The position numbers and the translations under genes are program-made. The notes beneath the pieces were generated by a model. That model had not been told where the DNA came from, made no database searches, and saw nothing but the letters and a program-made list of their open reading frames with translations. This document shows positions 14,812 through 22,476 of a stretch of 26,811 bases of DNA, piece after piece. Numbering within the stretch: position 1 is the stretch's first letter; each line of letters opens with the position of its first letter. Origin of the DNA: Candidatus Omnitrophota bacterium (lineage in GTDB: Bacteria > Ratteibacteria > UBA8468 > MWAK01); the NCBI GenBank assembly GCA_026387085.1, contig JAPLMK010000100.1, positions 1 through 26,811 on the forward strand, written 5' to 3'.

Positions 14812-14840
14812 TTGAACGCCCGGAGAATACAGGATATAAT
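14812..14840 (+). promoter_or_regulatory. Complete promoter placing the transcription start at an ATG
   Basis: TTGAAC (14812-14817), a 17-nt spacer and TATAAT (14835-14840). The expected start about 7 nt downstream of the -10 is base 14847, the A of the start codon, with no Shine-Dalgarno. This is the clearest leaderless arrangement in the window. Confidence 0.7.
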
Positions 14841-14846
14841 AAAATC

Positions 14847-15443
14847 ATGGCTTCGAAACTTCAGAAAAAAGAGGAGGTTACCGCTGATTTCAACCGAAAA
14901 GAACTGGGGGAAAAATACCCCATCGTGGTGGTGAAATATGACCCGGCCTGGGCAGAATTATACCGGGCAGAAGTCAGATTCCTCAAGTCACGGTTTGGCC
15001 CGGAAGTCATTAGCCGGATAGAACATTTCGGCAGTACGGCTGTTCCGGGGTCAGCCGCCAAGCCCGTAATTGATATTTTGGTAGAGGTGACCTCGTTTAA
15101 AACAGCCCGGAGCAAAATAATCCCGGAACTGAAGAGTCAGGGATACGATTATACCTGGGTTGCCAATCAGCCAAAACCGCCCGGACATATGATGTTTATG
15201 AAAGGATACGGTATCGAAGGGGCGGAACGATTGCGCTACCATCTGCATGCGGCCCCTGCCAACCACCCGCTCTGGGACCGCCTCTTCTTCCGTGATTACC
15301 TGCGCCGGCATCCGGAAACAGTCCGGCGCTACGAAAAACTCAAGCGCCGGCTGGCGAAACTACACCGCAACGACCGCGAGGCATACACCGAGGGAAAAGC
15401 CGATTTTGTCAAAAAAATTACGGATAAGGCGAAAAAATCATGA
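14847..15443 (+). CDS. GrpB family (UPF0157) nucleotidyltransferase-fold protein
   Basis: A complete 198-residue GrpB/UPF0157 protein. The family core is clear: YDPAWAELYRAE, then IEHFGSTAVPGSAAKPVIDILVEV with the nucleotidyltransferase-like GS motif and a following D-x-D-like acidic position, then RYHLHAAPANHPLW and FRDYLRRHPETVRRYEKLK. Members are common in bacteria and occasionally fused to dephospho-CoA kinase, but a reaction is not established. The N-terminus has an extra lysine-rich stretch before the domain. A full promoter places transcription at the ATG. It converges on the flavodoxin-fold gene with a 25-nt gap. Confidence 0.88.
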   Translation: MASKLQKKEEVTADFNRKELGEKYPIVVVKYDPAWAELYRAEVRFLKSRFGPEVISRIEHFGSTAVPGSAAKPVIDILVEVTSFKTARSKIIPELKSQGYDYTWVANQPKPPGHMMFMKGYGIEGAERLRYHLHAAPANHPLWDRLFFRDYLRRHPETVRRYEKLKRRLAKLHRNDREAYTEGKADFVKKITDKAKKS

Positions 15444-15468
15444 GTAGGTGGACACGCGGGCAAATATT

Positions 15469-16044
15469 TTAGCCGCGTATCTTTTTGATAAGCCAAGCCA
15501 TGTTCTTTCCCAGAGTGCTCATTGTCAATAAACCCTCTTCGTCTTTTTCCACCTCTCCGATTTCCCGGCCGACACCAATATTCCAATAAGAAGACCCGAC
15601 GATAATCATCTGGCCGATCGTGAAGAAGTGGTTCATGGAATCAAAAGCGTGAATTGCTCCGGCCCGCCTGACGGCAACAACCGAAGCGCCGATTTTACGC
15701 TTGAAGATATCGCCGTTAGCCCGGGCAACCATCCCCGCGCGTTCTATAAGCGCTTTTATCTGAATAGTGCAATCGGCAAAATAAGTCGGCGAGCCGAGAA
15801 TAATGCCGTCGGCCTCAAGCATCTTCCCGATGCATTCATTGACCACGTCATCCGTTACCACGCAACGCTTGTCCTTTGCGGAAAAGCACTTGCCGCAAGC
15901 GATGCATCCCTGTATCCTGTGTCCGGCAAACTGGATGAGTTCCGTCTCAATCCCTTCCTTTTCCAACTCCGCGAAAATATGCCTTATCAGTATCGCAGTG
16001 TTACCGTCCTTACGCGCGCTTCCGTTAAAGGCAACAACTTTCAT
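15469..16044 (-). CDS. NADPH-dependent FMN reductase / iron-sulfur flavoprotein-like
   Basis: A 191-residue flavodoxin-fold protein. The FMN phosphate loop is GSARKDGNTAILI near the N-terminus. A cysteine-containing loop, GCIACGKCFSAKDKRC, is the pattern seen in the NADPH-dependent FMN reductase/iron-sulfur flavoprotein group; its four cysteines could hold a 4Fe-4S cluster or act as thiols. GSPTYFADCTIQIKALIERAG is the usual second flavin-binding region. The substrate is unknown. AGAGGGGG precedes the ATG at a good distance. It lies 36 nt downstream of the lipoprotein gene on the same strand and could share its transcript. Confidence 0.88.
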   Translation of the reverse strand: MKVVAFNGSARKDGNTAILIRHIFAELEKEGIETELIQFAGHRIQGCIACGKCFSAKDKRCVVTDDVVNECIGKMLEADGIILGSPTYFADCTIQIKALIERAGMVARANGDIFKRKIGASVVAVRRAGAIHAFDSMNHFFTIGQMIIVGSSYWNIGVGREIGEVEKDEEGLLTMSTLGKNMAWLIKKIRG

Positions 16045-16080
16045 GGCATACCCCCTCTTTCTGTTTATAGAAACAATAAC

Positions 16081-16860
16081 TTAATTTGCGGACGGGGCAA
16101 AAGAAGCAACCGCTTCTTTCAATTTTTTGTTGGCCGCGGATGATTCTTCCTTAAACTTCCGAATCTCCTCGTTTAATTCCGGGCCGGGCATTTCCGAAAA
16201 AGCTTCAAAAATAAGTTCCGGCTCGTTCATCAGTCCGTTTCCGGTCAATTCCCACCTGACCTCCCGTCCCTCGGCTTTACCGTTACTTTTAACCACTTTG
16301 CCGGGCATCACCAGAACGAAAGAAAATTTCATACCCTGCATCAGCATCAACGCCATCCCCTTGTTGGCCGGATTATTAATTGGCGACGGGCTTTCTTTTT
16401 CGGATTCCTTTCCGGACAATGCGGGCGGCTCGTTTAGTTTGCTCATATCCGACACAAGCTTAAGATGGTAAAGATTGTCTTTTTTCTCCCAAACTAACTC
16501 CTTAACCGCCGCTTTCTTCTGATTTACGGCTTCCTTGAATTTCAAGATGTCGTTATAATAGACCGTAACGGTCGTATTGATTTTAGAAATACCGGAAATA
16601 CCCATCTTCTCAAGCTCCGCAGACGGATTAGATGATACCGAAGAAGCCTGGTCGGTATCCGTGCCGGTTGCCGCTTTCGTTTTATTGGTACCGGCCATTG
16701 AACCCATTGCGCTTATCATAGCCACCGGGTCCAAACTGAAAAGGCCGGCCATCTTTCCCGACCCGTCCGGATAAATATAATACCGGCTTTCCAACTCCAT
16801 GCATCCGGAAAGTCCGACCGCAAAAAACCCCAGGCAAGCAACCAATATCCATCTTTTCAT
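16081..16860 (-). CDS. Lipoprotein of the LppM/DUF3153 type
   Basis: A 259-residue lipoprotein. The signal is MKRWILVACLGFFAVG with lipobox LSGC. The mature start MELESRYYIYPDGSGKM is typical of LppM/DUF3153-like proteins. The remainder has a low-complexity Thr/Ser linker (about residues 60-80), then an alpha/beta region, and a charged C-terminal helix (EEIRKFKEESSAANKKLKEA). The function is unknown. An in-frame ATG 45 nt upstream gives a basic extension before the signal, but GGAGG lies right before ATG 16860, so I use that. The upstream gap contains an inverted pair of CACGGAA repeats. Confidence 0.75.
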   Translation of the reverse strand: MKRWILVACLGFFAVGLSGCMELESRYYIYPDGSGKMAGLFSLDPVAMISAMGSMAGTNKTKAATGTDTDQASSVSSNPSAELEKMGISGISKINTTVTVYYNDILKFKEAVNQKKAAVKELVWEKKDNLYHLKLVSDMSKLNEPPALSGKESEKESPSPINNPANKGMALMLMQGMKFSFVLVMPGKVVKSNGKAEGREVRWELTGNGLMNEPELIFEAFSEMPGPELNEEIRKFKEESSAANKKLKEAVASFAPSAN

Positions 16861-16900
16861 CTTTTTCCTCCGGTTAATCCTGCGCCTAGCGTCAAACCTA

Positions 16901-17016
16901 ACCACGGAAACACGGAAAACTACGGAAACACTGAAAAAAAATTTAATTCATAACTCTTTAAATTTTTACTCTAAAATTTCTTATTCCGTGTCTCTATTCT
17001 TCCGTGCTTCCGTGGT
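16901..17016. repeat. CACGGAA repeats forming a large inverted repeat
   Basis: The 17-nt arm ACCACGGAAACACGGAA (16901-16917) reappears inverted at 17000-17016 with 16 of 17 matches. Each arm holds two tandem CACGGAA-like units, and degenerate extra copies lie inside at about 16920-16930 and 16983-16993. The 82-nt centre is AT-rich. No gene fits. The RNA from either strand could fold as a long hairpin. It lies between the lipoprotein gene and the aldo/keto reductase stop. Confidence 0.7.
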
Positions 17017-17073
17017 GTATTTAGTATTAATTTTATCTCTGAATCTTACCCTCCTGACAGTAGAGCAGCCGTC

Positions 17074-18195
17074 TTATTTTTCAAAATAATTTTTTATTTG
17101 TTTCAACTTCTTTTGAATCGGGATTTTTTGCGGGCATTTTTCCTCGCATTTTCCGCACGCAAGGCACCGGGACGCCTTTTCTTCTGGGTTCAACGCCCGG
17201 TAATCTTTTTTTGCCTTTTTTACCAGCCCGTAAACCTGCGCGAAATTGTATAATCTGAATATACTGGGGATATTAACCTTGTTCGGGCAAGGAAGGCAAT
17301 ATCCGCAACCGGTGCAATACAAATTCAGTAATTTTTTCTGGTTCTCAAAAATCTGGTCGAGTTTTCCGATATCATTGCGGGAGAACCGGGAAGTACTTAC
17401 CACACTGGCAATATTTTCCGCTACCTGCCCAAGAGTATTCATTCCGGAAAAAGCAACGTGAATGTTGGGATTGGCCAATACGAACTTGAGGGCCAGTTCC
17501 GCCGTGCTTTTAACTTTAACCGGAGAATATTTCATGATTTTTTCATCCGGAAATCCGAGCATGCCGCCGGCAAGCGGTCCCATTATCTCCACACCCAGCC
17601 CTCTTTCACAAGCCAGGGCGATGACCTCTTCGTTGCTGCGGTCCAGAAGATTATACTGCACCAGCATGGCTGAAAACTCCCCCGAAATTATAATCTTTTT
17701 GATATTTTCCGGCTTATCGTGAGCGGAAAAGCCCCGGTACCTGATTAAACCCTGATTCAGCGCCTTTTCGGTAAAACTAAGGAATGACTTACCGTACTTA
17801 AGATGGTTCTCCCAACTAAGGGAATGACTGAAATAAAAATCAAGGTAATCGGTCTTCATCTTTCTTAAGGCCTGTTCCAACAACCGCCAACACTCTTTTT
17901 CGGTATAATTATTATACATCCCGATCTTGGTCTGAAGAATAATCTTGTTTCTCGGGATGCCCTGAACAGCTCTTCCGATCGCCTCCTCGCTTTCACCATT
18001 ATGGTAAAAATGATGCGAATCCAGAAAATTAACCCCGTGTTCAATCGCGTATCTAATCATCGGGGTGGAAAGTTCAAAATCCACTTTTCCGTCTTGAAGC
18101 ATGGGAAGACGCATTATCCCAAACCCCAGTTTTTTGACTTTATACGGCGTTTTTCCGAAATTCACTTCCGGGAGATCATTGCCTAGTGTTTTCAT
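17074..18195 (-). CDS. Aldo/keto reductase with C-terminal 4Fe-4S domain
   Basis: A 373-residue fusion. The AKR barrel keeps the tetrad D59, Y64 (FLDSHHFYHNGESEEAIG), K90 (ILQTK) and H124 (YFSH). The C-terminal domain has two four-cysteine sets: C294/C297/C300/C303 (CTGCGYCLPCP) and C344/C347/C350/C354 (CLACGKCEEKCP), consistent with two 4Fe-4S clusters. Such proteins are common in anaerobes, but the physiological substrate is not known. They may exchange electrons with ferredoxin rather than only NADPH. The gene starts 6 nt after rlpA without a Shine-Dalgarno, so it is probably translated by coupling from the rlpA message. Confidence 0.92.
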   Translation of the reverse strand: MKTLGNDLPEVNFGKTPYKVKKLGFGIMRLPMLQDGKVDFELSTPMIRYAIEHGVNFLDSHHFYHNGESEEAIGRAVQGIPRNKIILQTKIGMYNNYTEKECWRLLEQALRKMKTDYLDFYFSHSLSWENHLKYGKSFLSFTEKALNQGLIRYRGFSAHDKPENIKKIIISGEFSAMLVQYNLLDRSNEEVIALACERGLGVEIMGPLAGGMLGFPDEKIMKYSPVKVKSTAELALKFVLANPNIHVAFSGMNTLGQVAENIASVVSTSRFSRNDIGKLDQIFENQKKLLNLYCTGCGYCLPCPNKVNIPSIFRLYNFAQVYGLVKKAKKDYRALNPEEKASRCLACGKCEEKCPQKIPIQKKLKQIKNYFEK

Positions 18196-18201
18196 GAGTT
18201 T

Positions 18202-18597
18202 TTATTTTAACAGATTGATTTCCACATTAACAATTCCGGCCACCCCCAACTTTTCCGCGGCCGCGCGCGACAGGTCGATAACCACTCCTTTCACCCTTGG
18301 CCCCCGGTCGTTTATCCTCACGGTAATTGATTGGCCGGTATCTCTTCTGGTAACTTTTACCTGACTGTTAAACGGCAAGGTTCGGTGGGCGGCCGTCATC
18401 TTTTTCCCGTCGTATAATTCGCCGCTGGCTGTTTTCCGGCCGTAAAATCCGGATCCGTACCAGGAAGCCAGGCCTCGTTCCGACCAGGTTGTCTTACCCG
18501 GTTGTTCCGGTTTTTTAAGTTCACTTTGAAAAGCGCACCCGGAAATTAACAAAAAAACTCCGCTTAAAATCAGAAATAAAATTCTCTTTTTGACCAT
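18202..18597 (-). CDS. rlpA: RlpA-like septal lytic transglycosylase lipoprotein
   Basis: A 131-residue lipoprotein. The signal ends in lipobox ISGC. A short linker is followed by one double-psi beta-barrel domain: GLASWYGSGFYGRKTASGELYD, TAAHRTLPFNSQVKVTR, VRINDRGPR and IDLSRAAAEKLGV. The HRTLPF and NDRGP blocks hold the family's active-site His and Asp. It cleaves peptidoglycan glycan strands lacking stem peptides. There is no SPOR domain, so it is shorter than the E. coli form and septal targeting is not implied. ftsZ is divergent and 134 nt away. The promoter box sits 8 nt before the ATG, overlapping the only candidate ribosome site. Confidence 0.93.
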   Translation of the reverse strand: MVKKRILFLILSGVFLLISGCAFQSELKKPEQPGKTTWSERGLASWYGSGFYGRKTASGELYDGKKMTAAHRTLPFNSQVKVTRRDTGQSITVRINDRGPRVKGVVIDLSRAAAEKLGVAGIVNVEINLLK

Positions 18598-18605
18598 GCC
18601 TTCTG

Positions 18606-18635
18606 ATTATATCCCAGATTCTTGAACCTTGTAAA
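18606..18635 (-). promoter_or_regulatory. rlpA promoter, near-leaderless
   Basis: Minus-strand TTTACA (18630-18635), 18-nt spacer, TATAAT (18606-18611). The box ends 8 nt before the ATG, so transcription should start at or beside the start codon. AGAAGG lies between box and ATG but is too near the ATG to work as a normal ribosome site. Confidence 0.6.
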
Positions 18636-18731
18636 ACAATCGCTCTCCGGATTGACCGGAACCCGGCAAGATGATAACATTATACCGATTCCGGCATGCT
18701 CTGATATTAAGCGCTGATTTATCATTAAATA

Positions 18732-19835
18732 ATGCAGATACGTATCGCCGAAAAACCGGGTGACATCGGGATAAAAGTAGTAGGCGTAGGCGGGTCCGGC
18801 GGAAACATGGTCAGCCGGATGGCAGATAAACTCACCGGGGTGACCATAGCCGCGGTTAATACCGACTTCCAGGCGCTGTCCGAGATTAAGGCGCCGATTA
18901 AATTCCTGATCGGGCGCCGGTTAACCAGGGGACTGGGTGCCGGCGGTAACCCGGAACTGGGCAGGGTTGCGGCCGAGGAAGACCGCCTGCAACTCAGCCA
19001 ATTGCTGAAAGGAGCCCGGATTGTCTTTCTGACTATGGGAATGGGCGGAGGTACCGGCACCGGAGCCGGACCGGTAATCGCCGAAATTGCTAAAAATAAC
19101 GGCGCGCTGGTAATTGGGCTTGTCAATCTGCCCTTCAGTTTTGACGGACCGGTAAAGATGGAAATTGCCCAAAAAGGAATTGAGGAATTTAAAAAATACG
19201 CGGACACCTTAATCACAATTCCCAACGACAAGATATTCGAGTTGTTGCCGACCAACACCAAATTAACCGAAGCTTTTGAAAAAATAGATGAAGTTTTTTA
19301 CCAGGGGGTATCGGGAATTTCAGACCTTTTAACCAAACCGGGCCACATCAACCTTGATTTCGCTGACCTGCGCACCATTATCAAAAACGGCGGTGACGGA
19401 TTGATGGGCATCGGCACTGCCCGGGGACCGGACCGGGCGGAAAAAGCCGCCGGAATAGCGGCCGGAAACCCGTTTCTCCGGAAAGAATCCCTGATGAAAA
19501 GCCGCCATATCCTGGTCAGCATTACCGGTAGTGACAACCTGACCGTTTTCGAAATAAATCAGGTCATGAAAACCGTGGAAACAACGCTCCCGGCCCAAGC
19601 CAAAAAGTTTACCGGAGTGGCGTTAGATCCCCAATTCCAGGACGCAATAAAAGTAATGGTAGTCGCTACCGGATTGGAAAATGTACCGATTGTTGAAACA
19701 GAGCCGGAATCAATTAATTATAAACCAAGAAAAAGAAACACGGGAGAATCAAAAATAGGCGACAACCAGCCGCTATTGTTTGATAACGAGGGAGACCTTC
19801 CGGCCCACCACCGAAAAAAATTAGGCAAAAATTAA
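18732..19835 (+). CDS. ftsZ: FtsZ cell-division GTPase, divergent
   Basis: The tubulin-fold GTPase that polymerises at the division site. It has 367 residues. The first glycine loop is GVGGSGGN (18-25), where most FtsZs have GVGGGGGN. The tubulin signature GGGTGTG is at 105-111. The T7 loop NLDFADLR has D209 and D212, so GTP hydrolysis should be intact. After about residue 315 comes a short charged linker, and the tail DLPAHHRKK only loosely resembles the usual D-I-P-A-F-L-R peptide that binds FtsA and other partners. No mur, fts or ddl genes are adjacent. There is no Shine-Dalgarno before ATG 18732. It converges with the FKBP gene across 12 nt. Confidence 0.93.
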   Translation: MQIRIAEKPGDIGIKVVGVGGSGGNMVSRMADKLTGVTIAAVNTDFQALSEIKAPIKFLIGRRLTRGLGAGGNPELGRVAAEEDRLQLSQLLKGARIVFLTMGMGGGTGTGAGPVIAEIAKNNGALVIGLVNLPFSFDGPVKMEIAQKGIEEFKKYADTLITIPNDKIFELLPTNTKLTEAFEKIDEVFYQGVSGISDLLTKPGHINLDFADLRTIIKNGGDGLMGIGTARGPDRAEKAAGIAAGNPFLRKESLMKSRHILVSITGSDNLTVFEINQVMKTVETTLPAQAKKFTGVALDPQFQDAIKVMVVATGLENVPIVETEPESINYKPRKRNTGESKIGDNQPLLFDNEGDLPAHHRKKLGKN

Positions 19836-19847
19836 GAAACCTATAAA

Positions 19848-20540
19848 TTACTTGATAGCCAGTAGTTCCACCTCAAAAATAAGCGTTGCGTCCGGCCCGA
19901 TATCACGACCTGCTCCCTGCGCTCCGTAAGCAAGCTGGGAAGGAACAAAAAGCTGCCACTTGGAACCCACCGGCATCAGTTTCAGAGCTTCCGTCCAGCC
20001 GGGAATGACACCGGAAACCGGAAAAGAAGCGGTTTGACCGCGGCGGTATGAACTGTCGAACTCCGTTCCGTTAATGAGGGTACCCCGGTAGTGACACTCT
20101 ACTGTATCCGACCCAACCGGCTTCTTGCCGTTACCCGCTTTGATAATTTTGTACTGCAGTCCGCTGGGCAAAGTCACCACGCCCGGCTTCGTCTTGTTGC
20201 CGGCTAAAAAATCAGCCCCTTCTTTCTTATTTTCCGTTGCTGCCATTTTTGCCCCCTGAGTCTGTTTCTGTTTCAACTCGGCCTGAAAAGCGCTCATAGT
20301 TGTTTGGAGCTCATTTTCTGTCATAAGTAGTTTCCCGCCTGAAAGCACGTCTCTCATGCCTTTCACCAGGGCCTCTACGTCAACTTCGATGCCTTGCGGT
20401 TTAAAACTTTTTGCTACACTCACCCCGATACCGTAACTTATCTTCTCCTTTTTGGTCTTAAGGAGTGGCGCTTGCGCGGCGTTCACCTGAGTAGCCATAA
20501 ATCCAATTACCACCAAAACCGCCATGCATTTTCGAATCAT
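19848..20540 (-). CDS. Exported FKBP-type peptidyl-prolyl isomerase (Mip/FkpA-like)
   Basis: A 230-residue prolyl isomerase. It has a signal peptide (KCMAVLVVIGFMATQVNAA), a helical N-terminal dimerisation region (about residues 30-105) with YGIGVSVAKSFKPQGIEVD, and a C-terminal FKBP domain: LPSGLQYKIIKAGNG, VECHYRGTLINGTEFDSSYRRG, SGVIPGWTEALKLMPVGSKWQLFVP and LAYGAQG, ending IFEVELLAIK. This is the Mip/FkpA layout, which assists folding of envelope proteins in the periplasm. CAGGAGGAGA gives a strong ribosome site. It follows the VanX-like gene by 39 nt on the same strand and may be in the same transcript or separately initiated. Confidence 0.93.
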   Translation of the reverse strand: MIRKCMAVLVVIGFMATQVNAAQAPLLKTKKEKISYGIGVSVAKSFKPQGIEVDVEALVKGMRDVLSGGKLLMTENELQTTMSAFQAELKQKQTQGAKMAATENKKEGADFLAGNKTKPGVVTLPSGLQYKIIKAGNGKKPVGSDTVECHYRGTLINGTEFDSSYRRGQTASFPVSGVIPGWTEALKLMPVGSKWQLFVPSQLAYGAQGAGRDIGPDATLIFEVELLAIK

Positions 20541-20579
20541 ATCTTCTCCTCCTGATACGTGCCGGTTAAAAAAAGAGCA

Positions 20580-21305
20580 TTATTGAACGGGAAAATTAAA
20601 ATAAGTGTCCGGAAAAGGTTCGTTCTCCAACGTAAAATGCCACCACTCAGAAACATAGGGACGAAACCCGTATTTTTTCATCAGGACCTGCAGGAGCATC
20701 CGGTGGGCGCGCTGACCCGGCCCTACCGAAAGATTGTCCCACCGTGACCCGGGGCCGAAAAAATCAAAAGAACTGCCCATGTCAATAACATCCTCCGGAC
20801 TATCCGCATCCAACGGCACAAGCGTCAGGTCAACGGTACTGCCCCGGCTGTGGCCGGACCGGCTCGCAATATATCCGTCCTTAAACAGATTCCCCTTATC
20901 CACCTCCGGATAGAATTCAGCTTTCCGGCGCATATCAGATATATCCGCGGCCCAATTTCGAAAATGGTCAGATGCCTGCTGCGGACGGTAAGCGTCGTAG
21001 ATTTTAAGACCCAGGCCGAACGGCCTTAACTCCGCCTGAACTTTCTTTAGCGCCTGCGCGGCCGCCCGCGTAAGAATACATTTCGGAACAACATACCCGT
21101 CAATACGGTCGCCGACAAAGTTATGGGTTGTGCCGTAACGCAGTTCAACCTTAACGGTAGGAATAATCGTGTCCACATAAACAAAACCGGCCGGCAGAAT
21201 TTTCTCCTGCGTCCAGGCAAGATAATTTCCGGAGAGGAAAACAGAAAAAATAATAAACAGAACCGCCGAAGCGCGGAACAGGAGGGAAAAAAGTTTTCGC
21301 TTCAT
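20580..21305 (-). CDS. ddpX: VanX/DdpX-type D-alanyl-D-alanine dipeptidase
   Basis: A 241-residue M15D zinc dipeptidase. Zinc ligands are H142 and D149 in SGHSRGSTVDL and H213 in EWWHF, with catalytic E210. R97 in YDAYRPQ and the MGSSFDFFGPGS block are also typical. The spacings match VanX. An N-terminal hydrophobic segment (residues 7-30) acts as signal or anchor, so it probably works outside the cytoplasm on D-Ala-D-Ala released from the wall, unlike cytoplasmic VanX. No vanH or vanA genes are nearby, so glycopeptide resistance is not supported. No Shine-Dalgarno; it lies 34 nt downstream of pilT. Confidence 0.92.
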   Translation of the reverse strand: MKRKLFSLLFRASAVLFIIFSVFLSGNYLAWTQEKILPAGFVYVDTIIPTVKVELRYGTTHNFVGDRIDGYVVPKCILTRAAAQALKKVQAELRPFGLGLKIYDAYRPQQASDHFRNWAADISDMRRKAEFYPEVDKGNLFKDGYIASRSGHSRGSTVDLTLVPLDADSPEDVIDMGSSFDFFGPGSRWDNLSVGPGQRAHRMLLQVLMKKYGFRPYVSEWWHFTLENEPFPDTYFNFPVQ

Positions 21306-21339
21306 AGCTGCGCGCGCCGGTTGAATTTTTAATACTTAC

Positions 21340-22446
21340 TCAAAAAATAATGGAGCTTGAATCATTCAGGAAAACGCCTTTTAATTTCATCTCCATGCTT
21401 TCAGGGCTTTCGGTATACTGCAGGCCGGTCTCTTTTGTGATAACACCCTTGTTTATCAGGTCAATGAGCGCTTGCTCAAAATCCTGCATGCCTTCTTCTT
21501 TTACGCCGGCTTTAATCGCCTGGATAATCTTATTATCCATCCCTTCGGCAATCAACTTGGAAATAATCTGGTTTACAAACATAATCTCGCACACCGGCAC
21601 GAGGTTTATCCCTTCCTGACAGGAGGGAACCAGCGTCTGAGAAATTACCGCTTTCAGGTAACGGCTCAGGTTTTTCCTGGCCTGCAACTGTTCATTTTGC
21701 GGAAAAAAACCCAGGATTCTTTCAATCGTCTGGGTGGCGTTGGTACTGTGAACCGTACCGAGAACAAGACGCCCGGTTTCCGCTCCGCGCAACGCAAATT
21801 TAACCGTTTCCTCGTCCCGAATTTCACCGATCAGAATAACATCCGGGTCTTGCCTTACAACATACCTTAAAGCTTCCTTGAAAGAACCTACGTCTACCTC
21901 AACCTCGCGCTGGGTGATGATCGCTTCCTTGTTTCGATAAAGAAACTCGATCGGGTCTTCAATGCAGAGGATGTGGCACTTCCTCTGCTTGTTAATGTTA
22001 TTGATAACAGCGGCCAGGGTACTGGATTTTCCGCATCCCGTCGCTCCGGTTACCAGCACCAACCCGTTGAGAAAATCGGCGATTCGTCCGGTTGATTCCG
22101 GCAGATGCAAACTTTCAAAATCCGGTATCACGTTGGCTATTTTACGGCCGACCAGGGCAATCGACCCGCGCTGTTGAAAAACATTTACCCGGAACCTTCC
22201 CACCTCCGGAATTCCAACGGCCGTATCCAGATTATGTTTTTCCTCAAAAATACTGAATTTATCCGGAATAACCTCGCGGATGATTTTGGCCAGATATTCT
22301 TCCGTTAAAACCGGAAAATCCAAAAACTCCGTAAGCACCCTTCCGATTCTCAAAAAAGGACGGGAACCAGCCTGAAGATGGAGATCGGAGGCCCCTTTTT
22401 CACCCATCAACTTAAATAAATCAACCAGCGAAAAATTTTCGTTCAT
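21340..22446 (-). CDS. pilT: PilT/PilU-type pilus retraction ATPase
   Basis: A 368-residue hexameric ATPase that powers type IV pilus retraction at the cytoplasmic membrane. Walker A is GATGCGKSS (134-142). The Asp and His boxes and Walker B read CIEDPIEFLY, QREVEVDVGSF, VVRQDPDVILIGEIRDEET and LVLGTVHSTNA. The N-terminal domain has GASDLHLQAGSRP. The C-terminus (FEQALIDLINKGVITKETGL, ESPESMEMKLKGVFL) resembles PilU and PilT2 forms, so the paralogue assignment is open. No other pilus genes are in the window. There is no Shine-Dalgarno; a TGGTAAAAT box lies 10 nt before the ATG. Confidence 0.93.
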   Translation of the reverse strand: MNENFSLVDLFKLMGEKGASDLHLQAGSRPFLRIGRVLTEFLDFPVLTEEYLAKIIREVIPDKFSIFEEKHNLDTAVGIPEVGRFRVNVFQQRGSIALVGRKIANVIPDFESLHLPESTGRIADFLNGLVLVTGATGCGKSSTLAAVINNINKQRKCHILCIEDPIEFLYRNKEAIITQREVEVDVGSFKEALRYVVRQDPDVILIGEIRDEETVKFALRGAETGRLVLGTVHSTNATQTIERILGFFPQNEQLQARKNLSRYLKAVISQTLVPSCQEGINLVPVCEIMFVNQIISKLIAEGMDNKIIQAIKAGVKEEGMQDFEQALIDLINKGVITKETGLQYTESPESMEMKLKGVFLNDSSSIIF

Positions 22447-22456
22447 CTGTTTTTAA

Positions 22457-22465
22457 ATTTTACCA
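22457..22465 (-). promoter_or_regulatory. Candidate extended -10 box directly before pilT
   Basis: Minus-strand TGGTAAAAT ends 10 nt before the pilT ATG, in the 30-nt gap after the flavoprotein gene. It could give pilT its own short-leader transcript. The box deviates from TATAAT at one base and the -35 is weak. Confidence 0.35.
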
Positions 22466-22476
22466 TTTATCCGGTT

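Noticed and set aside
14734..14846. LexA/SOS box for dinB
   Set aside because: No recognisable CTGT-type or GAAC-N4-GTTC operator is found in the divergent region.
16861..16905. Upstream ATG extending the LppM-like lipoprotein
   Set aside because: It would put 15 mostly basic residues before a normal signal peptide; GGAGG directly precedes ATG 16860.
20580..21305. Vancomycin-resistance cluster
   Set aside because: Only a VanX-like gene is present, with an export signal and no vanH or vanA; a wall-recycling role is more likely.
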